Made by a program: the position numbers and the translations under genes. A stretch of 64,000 nucleotides of DNA from M269 sp964640795 (GTDB taxonomy: Bacteria; Pseudomonadota; Gammaproteobacteria; Enterobacterales; Alteromonadaceae): assembly GCA_964640795.1 (NCBI GenBank), contig CAZXIN010000009.1:1-64000 (forward strand), written 5' to 3'. Each line of letters begins with the position of its first letter. The first letter of the stretch is position 1. A model generated the notes under the pieces. The model was given only the letters and a program-made list of their open reading frames with translations, did not search any database and was not told the origin of the DNA. This document shows positions 25,351 to 33,759 of this stretch, piece by piece.

Positions 25351-25601
25351 TTTAATAAGTTAGTCAAATACTCATAGAAACTGGCTTTCTTCTCCCGTGT
25401 AACCCTTCTTCCACAAGCTTTTGACCAGCTCTGCACAACCTCAAATGATAGTTTTTTTATTGTACCGGGGTGACCTTTTTCAATTGCGATAACAGTTTCT
25501 CTACTAATACCTATAAAACCAGCTAGTTGAGCTTGCGTTAGCCTGGCCTCTTCTCGCTGTTCTTTAAGGACTTGGCCATCAATTCGTTTTGATGCTGTCA
25601 T
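25347..25601 (-). CDS. Xre-family HTH regulator
   Basis: An 84-residue protein with a helix-turn-helix (REEARLTQAQLAGFIGISRE, then TVIAIEKGHPGTI, residues 16-48). A short helical C-terminal part follows. It overlaps the downstream membrane protein gene by 4 nt and probably autoregulates that pair. Similar HTH-plus-membrane-protein pairs occur as cargo in prophages. It is distinct from the phage repressor at 33760. Confidence 0.82.
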   Translation of the reverse strand: MTASKRIDGQVLKEQREEARLTQAQLAGFIGISRETVIAIEKGHPGTIKKLSFEVVQSWSKACGRRVTREKKASFYEYLTNLLK

Positions 25602-25762
25602 TACTACTTCCCATTCATACAGTGAAGCAAATTTACCGCATTACAAGGGGGCATAGCAATAGCTTTGACCGTTGTTTTTGTAAATTTAATATTCTTATAC
25701 GTTATTTACTAAGCTATTCAGAGTTATTTTAGGGTTGGCAACTAAGACAACTGTGACAACTA
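25602..25762. other. Intergenic region with GACAACT direct repeats
   Basis: A 161-bp AT-rich gap that must hold the promoter of the HTH/membrane pair on the minus strand. AGACAACTGTGACAACT at 25745-25761 sits just past the stop of the ATPase gene. The TTTTTT run at 25769-25774 lies inside that gene's coding end, so no clear terminator is seen. The repeat word matches 24013-24053. Confidence 0.45.
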
Positions 25763-26653
25763 TTATATTTTTTCGTAGGTATACTCTCGGCCTACTTTTT
25801 TGGCATTCCAGTAAACACCTTGATATTTGTCCAGTCTGGCACGGGCTTGATTGTTGTCTTTACGTATATCAAGCGCTTTAAATAGCGTGGTTTTATTAAT
25901 GCCAGACGATTGGGTGAGGACGTCTTTTACATCGTTAATAAATTCAAGATCGGCTTGGCTGCATTTTGCTTCTGTTAAGTCTCGCTCAGTTAATGAAAAT
26001 GAGTTAGGACAGATGTCGAACGCTTTATCTGTAATGCTTGCGCGCTCTTTTTCAACGCTTAAGTACATGCCTATGCCGTCTGCTACTTCAAGCTTTTTAA
26101 GCTGGTACATGTTGTCTACGCTGTTGCGTATGTTATTGCTGCCTTGGTAATTTCGCCCGTCTTTGTTGGCGTGATGTAACACGAGTATTGTCGCGCCAGA
26201 TTCGCGCAGGTTCATGATTTGATCCATGACTTTCATTGCGACTGTGTCGTTTCCCATATCACCAAAGTTTCGCAAGCTGTCTATGACAATGATGGCGTTT
26301 TTAAATACGTTTGCTTTTGCGCTGTCTGACAAGCGCTGTAACATCTCTTTTGCGTTTAATTCGCACTTTCTAAGTTGCACGTAATGAAGATTTGAAAACT
26401 GCCCAACAAGTAACGTGTCTACGTTTCGTTCACGCAGCACAGACAAAGGGTTGTCGAAGTCTAGGTAAATTACTTTGTAATCAGCATCAGCACAGAGCTT
26501 TGCTAATGCTAGACCTAGCCAGCTCTTGCCGTTACCCCCATCTGCATAGACGAGTGTGATCATGCGTTTAGCAATAAAGTTGGGCATAACAAACTCAGTC
26601 TTTTCGTTGAAGTCGTCTGTTGTTAATGCCGATGTGTTTAAAAAATCAAACAT
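25763..26653 (-). CDS. RepA/RecA-like AAA ATPase
   Basis: A 296-residue P-loop ATPase with Walker A ADGGNGKS (residues 37-44), Walker B IIVIDSLRNF (Asp125) and a VLHHANKDG segment as in RepA/RegA-type hexameric helicases (AAA_25). The C-terminal ~70 residues form a winged-helix-like tail (NKTTLFKALDIRKDN). Such proteins act in plasmid and phage replication, or as RadA-like recombination ATPases. It is unusual in a Mu-like phage, whose replication normally relies on MuA, MuB and host proteins. It ends the middle gene block. Confidence 0.8.
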   Translation of the reverse strand: MFDFLNTSALTTDDFNEKTEFVMPNFIAKRMITLVYADGGNGKSWLGLALAKLCADADYKVIYLDFDNPLSVLRERNVDTLLVGQFSNLHYVQLRKCELNAKEMLQRLSDSAKANVFKNAIIVIDSLRNFGDMGNDTVAMKVMDQIMNLRESGATILVLHHANKDGRNYQGSNNIRNSVDNMYQLKKLEVADGIGMYLSVEKERASITDKAFDICPNSFSLTERDLTEAKCSQADLEFINDVKDVLTQSSGINKTTLFKALDIRKDNNQARARLDKYQGVYWNAKKVGREYTYEKI

Positions 26654-26666
26654 GAGAACCCTTTCT

Positions 26667-26858
26667 TTAAATAAATTGTGATTGGCCGTGATTTTTGTGC
26701 GCTTTCACTGTTGCCTGATATAACTTTTGAGCGAATAGCTTATCGTCGTCACTGATCGTGTATTTTGGATTGCCGCTGGCAACGGCCAGCGCTTTTACGA
26801 AGCGCTGATACTCTTGGTAAGTGTCTATAGTGAATGTAATTTTGTTAAAACGAGCCAT
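26667..26858 (-). CDS. Hypothetical 63-residue protein
   Basis: Short basic protein (MARFNKITFTIDTYQEYQRF) between the Mor-like activator and the ATPase. It looks like a small beta-alpha domain. Ribosome binding site-like AAGGAC lies upstream of the ATG. No family recognised. Confidence 0.55.
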   Translation of the reverse strand: MARFNKITFTIDTYQEYQRFVKALAVASGNPKYTISDDDKLFAQKLYQATVKAHKNHGQSQFI

Positions 26859-26860
26859 GA

Positions 26861-27313
26861 TTAGTCCTTAGTTTTTCCGAATAAACTTGGCTGAATAGTG
26901 CTAACGTATTCTTTACGCTTTCGTTTAATGATGTCGTAAATGGTGATATCTGTTAGAGAAGGACAAAAATCTCTCTGTATCTGCTTTGGAGTCCAGTTTT
27001 TGTTACGCCACAAATCGAATATGTGGATATCTCTAAGCTCTTGCTTTAGCTTTTCGCCCGAGGGCAAATAACGACAACGTCCACCTTGATAATGTGCAAT
27101 TTCAGCGATTATTTCTGCACTAATTTGACGCGTCTTTGCATCAACAAAATGCTTATCTAAGCGGTTTTCGACTATCAGCACGAGCGCCCATAAATGCTCT
27201 TTAAAAGCGGCAATGGCTTGTTGTTCGTCAGTTAAGTTAATTGCAGGCATATGTTCTAAAAGCTGGTCAAAGCCAGCATCGCCGAACATGTCTTGCTGTG
27301 ACTCATTACTCAT
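26861..27313 (-). CDS. Mor/C-family transcription activator
   Basis: A 150-residue protein whose middle and C-terminus match Mor/C activators of Mu: EIIAEIAHYQGGRCRYLPSG (the conserved GG strand), then IFDLWRNKNWTPKQIQRDF and DITIYDIIKRKRKEY. Mor/C dimers bind upstream of phage middle or late promoters that lack a -35. It lies just before the late region. It is the best candidate for binding the repeated motif at 14775-14801 and 23841-23867. Only one such protein is seen, so it may combine the Mor and C roles. Confidence 0.82.
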   Translation of the reverse strand: MSNESQQDMFGDAGFDQLLEHMPAINLTDEQQAIAAFKEHLWALVLIVENRLDKHFVDAKTRQISAEIIAEIAHYQGGRCRYLPSGEKLKQELRDIHIFDLWRNKNWTPKQIQRDFCPSLTDITIYDIIKRKRKEYVSTIQPSLFGKTKD

Positions 27314-27660
27314 AGGTTCATCTCTTTTCTAAGTTGTGCGAATGCTTTTCTGGCATCGGCCTTATTCATGACACTGTCGTCATACTCCGGCTGTTTTTTA
27401 CGGGGCATGTATTGCATAAGTTGGTGAGGTGTTGGCCAACGGTCTATGTTTGCTGATAGCTTAATGAAAGCTCGCTCTATTCGGGCTTTGTCGGTCTTTT
27501 CCATGCCTTTGTTGTTTTGCCATAGAATAAAGACCCAACGCTCTACAACGAGTTCTAGATTGTCTGCGGCAGGCGCTCTATCAAGTTGTAATAAAAATAA
27601 GTCTTGTAGACCTTTTACAATGGCGTTGTTTAGCCAAGCTGGTGCGTTATTCATCTTCAT
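27310..27660 (-). CDS. Conserved phage protein (hypothetical)
   Basis: A 116-residue helical protein with DRWPTPHQLMQYMPRKKQP, a motif seen in small early proteins of transposable phages. The start overlaps the upstream zinc-ribbon protein. No enzyme motif. It may be a replication or host-takeover accessory; unknown. Confidence 0.62.
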   Translation of the reverse strand: MKMNNAPAWLNNAIVKGLQDLFLLQLDRAPAADNLELVVERWVFILWQNNKGMEKTDKARIERAFIKLSANIDRWPTPHQLMQYMPRKKQPEYDDSVMNKADARKAFAQLRKEMNL

Positions 27661-28123
27661 CTACCAACATATTGTTTAGTGAGGCGAGGGCTTGTGCTGT
27701 TTTGCTGTTGCCCATTTTTGGTTGTGCTTTTTGCTCAATTGGTGAGGGCTGGTTGTCTGATTCTGCGTGATCCCAACAGGGTTGTGCATGTAATACTTTG
27801 ATTAAGTAATTGTGGTTATTCAAAGGCCGACTATCACCATTGATACGTGCGTTACTGAGTTGCGTTGCTGTTTGTTCAAGCGAACGCTGTAAAACTGTAG
27901 TGTTAGGTGTTAAATCCATAACGTCATTAACAAGGCGCAAAGCACGACCATTATTTAAGTCTGACTTGGCAGGGCGAAACAGGGCAATGTAGCTAATGAC
28001 TGCGGTTGCCAGTGGAGTTGGTTGCTTTGCAAAGATAGCCAGTAGCTCAGATGCAGCGGCGTCTTGTGCGATCTGATCAATATGAATGCTCGCGTGGCAA
28101 GTAGGGCAACGTGAGATTTTCAT
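27647..28123 (-). CDS. Zinc-ribbon phage protein (hypothetical)
   Basis: A 158-residue protein with an N-terminal CPTC followed by HASIHID and a helical core (LLAIFAKQPTPLATAVISYI, then LFRPAKSDLNNGRALRLVND). The C-terminal third looks disordered. Proteins with this core are common in the early region of Mu-like siphophages, next to gemA. Function unknown; the pattern suggests DNA or protein contact. Confidence 0.65.
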   Translation of the reverse strand: MKISRCPTCHASIHIDQIAQDAAASELLAIFAKQPTPLATAVISYIALFRPAKSDLNNGRALRLVNDVMDLTPNTTVLQRSLEQTATQLSNARINGDSRPLNNHNYLIKVLHAQPCWDHAESDNQPSPIEQKAQPKMGNSKTAQALASLNNMLVDEDE

Positions 28124-28686
28124 AGAATGCCCTCTGCTACTTTTTCTTTGTAGTACTCACAAACAAAATCGTAAGCACTGGTTTTGGCAACAACTACCCC
28201 AGCATTCTTTAGTGCACCTATTAGTTCGCGTTTATGCCAGTTCTTCAGTGATTCGATAACTACAATAACAATCTTTCCTTCAAGCCAAGCAACAGACTCA
28301 ACACCTAAACCCTTATTATGTTTGGCTGTCATACGCTTTACATAGGCATCGAGTGCAGCTTCTGAACCATCACGTACAAAATTTTGATTAAACATGGTTA
28401 TCCATATCGCGCGGATCTTATCTATTTCTTCAACCTTGGTTGTACCCGAAGGCGGCGATAAGCGGCGACTTTTAGAGCTGCTTTTACGCTTTGGCTTAAA
28501 TCCTTTTTGCTTCATTACATGTAGCACGCGATAAAGTTCTGCAAGGCTCATATCTGAGCAACTTGCTTTGCTTGTTTCGTGATCAAGCAAACAACTATAG
28601 ACATCGTTGTCTAAGCCGAGCTGTTTCTTTGCTATATGTATCTGAGCAATCACTTTTTGCCTATTTGATTTTTCATTGGGTTGCAT
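28120..28686 (-). CDS. gemA: GemA-like regulatory protein (Mu gp16, DUF1018)
   Basis: A 188-residue protein with the N-terminal DUF1018 signature (RQKVIAQIHIAKKQLGLDND, then YSCLLDH). In Mu, GemA/Mor-region proteins alter host gene expression and DNA supercoiling. The position (after DUF3164, before the Mor-like gene) matches Mu. The linker (KRKSSSKSRRLSPPSG) is basic. The family is confident; the role is by analogy. Confidence 0.83.
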   Translation of the reverse strand: MQPNEKSNRQKVIAQIHIAKKQLGLDNDVYSCLLDHETSKASCSDMSLAELYRVLHVMKQKGFKPKRKSSSKSRRLSPPSGTTKVEEIDKIRAIWITMFNQNFVRDGSEAALDAYVKRMTAKHNKGLGVESVAWLEGKIVIVVIESLKNWHKRELIGALKNAGVVVAKTSAYDFVCEYYKEKVAEGIL

Positions 28687-28768
28687 TAATACACTCCGTT
28701 AAACACTGTTTAAAAAGCTACTAGTCATTGCTTAAAAGCTCTTTAAACAGCCCTTAAGGGCTTGCAGA

Positions 28769-28933
28769 TTAAGTAGAGGGCACTATCTCTAGCCACGTTT
28801 CCCCCGTTTCAGTATCAACTAGGTGCTTCAGCTCTAATGGTTCGTCTAAGTCGTCGACGTCATTGGGTATTGCATCGAGTATTATTTTCAAGCCTGCGAC
28901 AGAATTAACAGGGTAGTTCTTTGTTTTAATCAT
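28769..28933 (-). CDS. Small conserved-looking protein (54 residues)
   Basis: ATG 28933 to TAA 28769, with a strong ribosome binding site (AGGAGA 5 nt before the ATG). The product begins MIKTKNYPVNSVAGLKI and is acidic (PNDVDDLDEPLELKHLV). It fills the gap between DUF3164 and gemA on the same strand. Function unknown. Confidence 0.65.
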   Translation of the reverse strand: MIKTKNYPVNSVAGLKIILDAIPNDVDDLDEPLELKHLVDTETGETWLEIVPST

Positions 28934-28942
28934 AGTTTTCTC

Positions 28943-29629
28943 CTAGCGAATGTTAGCTATATCAAGAGGGATGTTGTTGTAGGTGCCGTCTTCGGCGCGG
29001 TAGTAGGCTCGGTAATAGGTAGCGGTTGAGTCGAACTCAATGCTTTTACCTAACTCCAACATTGCTTTTTCCCAGTCAGCGTCGGCATTGGGCATTGGGT
29101 GTTTTATGAGGCTTTTCAGTAACTGAACGTTATAAGAGCCTTTTCCATCGGTCTTGAAGTAACGCTGAACAACAACTTGAAGGTTCCTGTTTGCGCCTTT
29201 TGACCATTTTTTTAAACAGTCATCAACCAGCGCTTTAGCGAATATGATGTTCTCATTGGTTGTTTCACGGTCTTGAAGGGAGCGTTCTACTTTCAGCTTT
29301 TTATCGTAAGAAAAGAGCGTTATGTTGCCTTTTTTCCCACCAAGTTTTTTGTCGTATTCTTTAAACATGCTATCGACATAATTCGCTATCTTTGTTTTTA
29401 ACGAATGCTTAAGTGCTTGGAGTTCATCAGCTATGACGGCGCAGTCTCGAACTAGGTCAGTAACCAGTCCGTCTTTGGAAAGCTCGGTCTCTTTTACATT
29501 AATCAACTTAATGAAGTTTCCTGAGTCATCTAATATGCATCCGTTAGGTGCTGATTTTCTTTCGTCGATAATGTATTGGACTTGCTCGACGACTTTCTTT
29601 GTCGAAAGCTCTGTATTGGAATTGTTCAT
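28943..29629 (-). CDS. DUF3164 protein
   Basis: A 228-residue protein matching DUF3164 of transposable phages: IANYVDSMFKEYDKKLGGKK, then GNITLFSYDKKLKVERS and KTDGKGSYNVQLLKSLI. Function unknown; it is part of the early operon between the HTH protein and gemA and may be involved in DNA transposition or host control. The four-base overlap upstream suggests coupled translation. Confidence 0.82.
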   Translation of the reverse strand: MNNSNTELSTKKVVEQVQYIIDERKSAPNGCILDDSGNFIKLINVKETELSKDGLVTDLVRDCAVIADELQALKHSLKTKIANYVDSMFKEYDKKLGGKKGNITLFSYDKKLKVERSLQDRETTNENIIFAKALVDDCLKKWSKGANRNLQVVVQRYFKTDGKGSYNVQLLKSLIKHPMPNADADWEKAMLELGKSIEFDSTATYYRAYYRAEDGTYNNIPLDIANIR

Positions 29630-29934
29630 TTGTTCGCCTTATTGTTTGGGCAAGTTCTACATGCTCTGTAAATCCTTGCGCGTATTGGGTTTGAAAGGGT
29701 GTTGGGCATCTTAGACTCACGTGTACAGCGCTTTTTCGATATTTCACCCATCACCGGGCATACGACTTTTAAGGTGCCGTAGGCTTCCATAACTAAAGCT
29801 TCAATGTGTTTTGTCTCTTTGTATTTGTTGTTTAATACAAGTGATAACGTTGTTCTTGATATACCTAGCTCTGCTTCAACGTTGCGACGTCCGAGTTCTT
29901 GTACTTTTTGATGGAGTAGTTCTTGCCAAGTCAT
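29626..29934 (-). CDS. Small HTH protein with Cys-rich C-terminus
   Basis: A 102-residue protein with an N-terminal HTH (RRNVEAELGISRTTLSLVLN) and a C-terminal half bearing four Cys residues (VVCPVMGEISKKRC, then YRACRTCPNN). The latter is a typical segment of small phage DNA-binding proteins in this slot. May bind DNA and zinc. In the early operon after the winged-helix gene. Confidence 0.75.
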   Translation of the reverse strand: MTWQELLHQKVQELGRRNVEAELGISRTTLSLVLNNKYKETKHIEALVMEAYGTLKVVCPVMGEISKKRCTRESKMPNTLSNPIRARIYRACRTCPNNKANK

Positions 29935-30452
29935 GATTTATCCTTAATTTTTGGTATGAACTTGCTAAGGTTTTGGTCGTATAGTCCGCCCTTTTTCATT
30001 TGTGGGTTTTTTGGACCAGTGTAGGTGACTAAGCGATATAGTCCTTTTTTGCAGGCACCGGGTTTCCGTGTAACCCTTACGTAATCATGCGCGACTAAAA
30101 TGCGAATGTAGAGATTGATGCTGCTTGATTTTTGCCTAGTGCTTGCAGCAATTGAAGCGTTACTGAATTCGCATTGCCAACGCATTGCACGCCAGATGAG
30201 TAGACGCCCATTTTTAATTGGTGGAAGCGAATTCCCTCTTGAGAAATTAGGCACAGCACTTTTTACTGGGGCGTACAAGTAAGGCTTCATGCTTGTATTA
30301 AGCGTTTCTATCAAGCCTTTTCTATTCAGGTGTTGGAGTATCGTTTTAGTTTTTTCTTTTGTCAGGCCTAGGTGTATTGCTAAGTCTGCTGTTTGGAAAT
30401 TTTCTTGCTCCTTCAACCATTCCCATGCTGTTTGACTAATAATTTCGCTCAT
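29931..30452 (-). CDS. Winged-helix phage protein (hypothetical)
   Basis: A 173-residue protein with two HTH/winged-helix regions: residues ~18-50 (TADLAIHLGLTKEKTKTILQ) and ~90-135 (FSNASIAASTRQKSSSINLY). The C-terminus is basic (KNPQMKKGG). Located directly after MuB. Possibly an accessory transposition or regulatory DNA-binding protein. Confidence 0.65.
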   Translation of the reverse strand: MSEIISQTAWEWLKEQENFQTADLAIHLGLTKEKTKTILQHLNRKGLIETLNTSMKPYLYAPVKSAVPNFSRGNSLPPIKNGRLLIWRAMRWQCEFSNASIAASTRQKSSSINLYIRILVAHDYVRVTRKPGACKKGLYRLVTYTGPKNPQMKKGGLYDQNLSKFIPKIKDKS

Positions 30453-30467
30453 TATTACAACCGTTTT

Positions 30468-31175
30468 TTAAAACTTTTTGGGGAAATACTGTTGGTCGGC
30501 CCATTGATCAAGGTTGACGCTGCTAAGTCCGTTTGACTTTGCCCAGCGTTCTATTGTCGATAGACCTGTATGCATATCACGATAGTTGCCTTTACTTTGT
30601 GTTTTTAAGTCTTCTAGCATCTCTCTACTGATAATTAACTCATCTAGAAGCGCTTCCGCCATTAGTTCAGTATCTTCGAAATCAGCAGGCTTAAATTCAA
30701 CGTGTTTCGCAATGCGGGTTTGTAGCTGGGGTAGTCCTTTGATTTTTGCCGGCAAGTGCTCATAACCGATTAAAATCACCGGTACATGGGATCTGTCATA
30801 TATGTCGCGAATGCCTTCTAGCACTGCGGGTTTGTCCGCTAGGTAATCACACTCATCGACAAAAATAGGGCGTGGATCTTCCAACAGTTGTTCTACGATG
30901 TAGTCCTCCATTTCTTTAGCACCTCGTTTGGAAGATAGACCGACTTCTTTAGCGAGTTGCTGTAAGAACGTACGATGAGTGTCTGAGCGTGAACAACGTA
31001 CTAATAAACCGCCACCATGTATGAACAGGTATTCGCCTGTATGTGATTTCCCAAGACCGGCTTTACCGGTAAACATGGCTATTGCGGGTGATCTGTCTTG
31101 TGCTGCTTGCTCTATGTATTCGTATGCATCTAATGCAGCGAGTATATTTTTTGTATGAGCTGTGTCGAACTTCAT
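30468..31175 (-). CDS. MuB-like transposition ATPase
   Basis: A 235-residue AAA+ ATPase with Walker A GKAGLGKS (residues 37-44) and Walker B RPIFVDECDYL. MuB binds target DNA, gives target immunity and stimulates the transposase. This is shorter than Mu's 312-residue MuB, lacking its N-terminal HTH and matching the B3/D3112-type B proteins. Start overlaps the MuA stop. Confidence 0.92.
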   Translation of the reverse strand: MKFDTAHTKNILAALDAYEYIEQAAQDRSPAIAMFTGKAGLGKSHTGEYLFIHGGGLLVRCSRSDTHRTFLQQLAKEVGLSSKRGAKEMEDYIVEQLLEDPRPIFVDECDYLADKPAVLEGIRDIYDRSHVPVILIGYEHLPAKIKGLPQLQTRIAKHVEFKPADFEDTELMAEALLDELIISREMLEDLKTQSKGNYRDMHTGLSTIERWAKSNGLSSVNLDQWADQQYFPKKF

Positions 31176-33352
31176 TTGTTATCTCCTGATATTTTTTTTG
31201 TATTTAAAATTCTGTTAAGTACAGGTAAGGCTGCACGGTTTTTACGGCGATAATCGTGCAACCACGATTTTTCAGTTGGCGTTAGTTCTCGCTCAAGTGA
31301 GCTTTTTGTCAAATATTGAGCTTTGGAAAATGGGCTTTGGAATTCGCGCGTGTGGTGATTTTTTTCAGACGCTATTAAGGCTTTTCGGCGTATTTCAAAC
31401 TTTTGTTTTTCTTCTTCAGAATATTCGTTGTTTTTGGGATCTTCAGTGGCTTTTTTAGCTGCTTTAGTTGATGCGTTTTCAATTTCTTCAGAAGGCTTAG
31501 GGAATGCCGCTACACTGCCATTTTTTTGTTTTTTTCTCGCTATGATTTCGTGTGCAATCTCTCTGACGTTATATTGCCTTGCAGCCTTTGATATTTCTTT
31601 ACGGTCGCTGCTTAGTGCCTTTCGTTGTTTTTGTTTAGCTGCAATTGCAATCTCTTGACGTGTGATCCCATTGCCGGCAATTTCTGGACATACGGCTTCG
31701 CAGATAAACTCGCTGGTTAATCTGTTAAATACGTAAATTTTACCGACGTCTTTGGGGTTGTAACGACAGAAGACTTTTTCGCCAATATATAAACTTAATT
31801 CGGCATGGATAAACGAGTTGGTCTCTATCTCAATACCTTTGTCCTTCGTGACTGTTCGCATGCCTTTGTTGTTAGGTATTGGTGCCAGAAGTATGTCTAA
31901 TGTGCGTTCATCATTAAGCCTTGATATTTGCTGCTGTTGTTGTGTGAACTTTTCAAAAGGTGAGCAGTTTATGCTGCTGTGCTTTGTGTGATGATAATGG
32001 TATTCAATCCAGTCATTCATGTACTGGCTGAATTGTTCAGCAGTTAAATTAACGTCAATTGCAACTTTCTTTTCGCCTTTCTTTCTTTTCTCAATTAAAC
32101 GTTCTGCAAAGGTTAAACGGGCGTTGATTTCTTGGCGTTCAGCAACGTTATGGCCAACAAATCCTTGTATCAGTTCAGCTATGCCGTGGCTGAATGTTCT
32201 AAAAAATCGCTCTATATAGGGCTTTTCCCAACCTGAGTATGGGTTCGTGCGTTCTTGAGTGATCTCTAGTGCATTGAAAACTTGTTGTATGTGATTAGAT
32301 GTGTAATCAGCACCGTTGTCAGTTCGGCCAACTTCAGGCAAGCCCCAATCTATGATTGTTTCTCTGAGCAATAGTGAAATCGCTTCGGAGTTTGATGTGG
32401 GTCTGAGTACACATTTAACGCGGCGAGTGAATACGTCAATGACGCCAACAATGGCATGGCGACCGTCTGTAAGCATGACGTCAGCGGGTGTTGAATCGAA
32501 TTCCCAGAGCTGGTTTATTCGCCTAACTTCTTCCGACATGTTGCCAAAGGCTGCCATATAGCTGTTTTTCCAGCCATCCGGGTTTTTAAATGACTCAAAA
32601 AGGGCTTTGTTTTCTTCTTGCCAATTCTTTAGCCATTTGCCGCATGCTTTCGGTCCCGGAATTGAGCATTTATTATCGAAACGAGCAGATAAGGATTCAA
32701 ACATTTGCTGGCCGTTGATGTGTGGAAATTCTTTTATTAATGCAAGAGAGAAGTTGTACAGCTCAGGCGTAGAGTCGATAATTCCTGTCCCTTTTGTTTT
32801 CCCATAATTGCCTGCCAAACCAAGTAATCCAAGCTTGTTGTATGCCGAGTTCCAACGCCAAAGAGCTCTTTCAGAAACTGAAGTTTTTGACTTGCCGGGG
32901 CTTTGTAGAATGACATGTCCAGCGTTGTAAATATCAACGAATTTTTTATATCCAACATTCCTTGACTGTTTGGTTTTCGCAACAAATTCATTAGCTGCAA
33001 ATAATATGTTGTACAAGGTGTATGCTCGATTTTTAGCTGAATCGGAAAGCGCTTCAAACTTGGTAATACTCTGTACTTTTGCTGCTTTTTTTGACTCTAA
33101 ACTTGCTGATACTTTTGCTGCTAAATACTTCCCCTTGGCGGTGCCAGATTCCTCTTCATCATCGTTTAAATGAAAATGAACAACGACTTGGTGACGTATA
33201 TCTGAGGGTAAGCCCGCGAGCGTGTACTCCTTGATTTTACCGCCACGGCCGGTGACTAATTCATAGTCCCATTTTTCATTTGCAGCTCTAGTTCTAATTG
33301 TTCTGTCTGCTACGTTTAATGCTTGTGAAATCATTTTGGCCGTAACATTCAT
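31172..33352 (-). CDS. MuA-like transposase (DDE)
   Basis: A 726-residue transposase. It has an N-terminal HTH (VTAKMISQALNVADRTI) and a DDE core with D286 (WEFDSTPADV), D345 (GRTDNGADY) and E381 (GWEKPYIERF), spaced as in MuA. A C-terminal basic region would contact MuB. All catalytic residues are intact. It should act on the AAGTCGGATC boxes at the phage ends. It overlaps the Ner gene by 4 nt. Confidence 0.95.
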   Translation of the reverse strand: MNVTAKMISQALNVADRTIRTRAANEKWDYELVTGRGGKIKEYTLAGLPSDIRHQVVVHFHLNDDEEESGTAKGKYLAAKVSASLESKKAAKVQSITKFEALSDSAKNRAYTLYNILFAANEFVAKTKQSRNVGYKKFVDIYNAGHVILQSPGKSKTSVSERALWRWNSAYNKLGLLGLAGNYGKTKGTGIIDSTPELYNFSLALIKEFPHINGQQMFESLSARFDNKCSIPGPKACGKWLKNWQEENKALFESFKNPDGWKNSYMAAFGNMSEEVRRINQLWEFDSTPADVMLTDGRHAIVGVIDVFTRRVKCVLRPTSNSEAISLLLRETIIDWGLPEVGRTDNGADYTSNHIQQVFNALEITQERTNPYSGWEKPYIERFFRTFSHGIAELIQGFVGHNVAERQEINARLTFAERLIEKRKKGEKKVAIDVNLTAEQFSQYMNDWIEYHYHHTKHSSINCSPFEKFTQQQQQISRLNDERTLDILLAPIPNNKGMRTVTKDKGIEIETNSFIHAELSLYIGEKVFCRYNPKDVGKIYVFNRLTSEFICEAVCPEIAGNGITRQEIAIAAKQKQRKALSSDRKEISKAARQYNVREIAHEIIARKKQKNGSVAAFPKPSEEIENASTKAAKKATEDPKNNEYSEEEKQKFEIRRKALIASEKNHHTREFQSPFSKAQYLTKSSLERELTPTEKSWLHDYRRKNRAALPVLNRILNTKKISGDNK

Positions 33353-33624
33353 ACATCAGCTCTCTTATTTGCGCTCATGGTGCTGGCTGTGCTAGCTTTA
33401 TCGAATTTTTGTTTTTTCGTGTATCTTGACGGCCAGATTTTCTCAGGTGCTTCATTAATCGCTTGTGCTATGAGTCGTTCAGCGTGTGGATATGGACGAT
33501 GCAAAGCTTGTTGTAAGGTTCCTTCGCCTAAGCCGTGCTCTAATGAGAGTTTACGAAGCGATGTTCCTGTTTTACGAATAGCTGCAATAATGTCTGCTTT
33601 ATGCCAGTTTTGTGTGGTTTCCAT
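33349..33624 (-). CDS. Ner-like HTH regulator
   Basis: A 91-residue protein of the Ner/Nlp family: WHKADIIAAIRKTGTSLRKL, then LGEGTLQQALHRPYPHAERL and IWPSRY. Ner shuts down early and repressor transcription during lytic growth. It is the first gene of the early operon, directly downstream of the early promoter (-35/-10 at 33657-33685) and divergent from the repressor. Confidence 0.92.
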   Translation of the reverse strand: METTQNWHKADIIAAIRKTGTSLRKLSLEHGLGEGTLQQALHRPYPHAERLIAQAINEAPEKIWPSRYTKKQKFDKASTASTMSANKRADV

Positions 33625-33656
33625 ATCATTAGATGCTTTTGTGTCTAGGTGTAGAT

Positions 33657-33685
33657 ACCATAATGGCTATTAAGGTGGCTATCAA
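33657..33685 (-). promoter_or_regulatory. Early promoter (drives ner-A-B operon)
   Basis: On the minus strand: TTGATA (33680-33685), 17-bp spacer, TATGGT (33657-33662), located 32 nt upstream of the Ner ATG. It overlaps two of the three TGGCTAT repeats, so repressor binding would block it. Confidence 0.65.
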
Positions 33686-33702
33686 GCTTATTGTGTGGCT
33701 AT
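33664..33702. promoter_or_regulatory. Operator: three TGGCTAT direct repeats
   Basis: TGGCTAT at 33664-33670, 33676-33682 and 33696-33702, in the 135-bp gap between the divergent ner and repressor genes. They overlap the early promoter and probably form the repressor and/or Ner operator. Spacing of starts is 12 and 20 bp. Confidence 0.6.
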
Positions 33703-33759
33703 TATTGTGTTTATTTATTAAGTGTTTGAAAGCAAAAGTTATTTAATTTGGATATTGCA

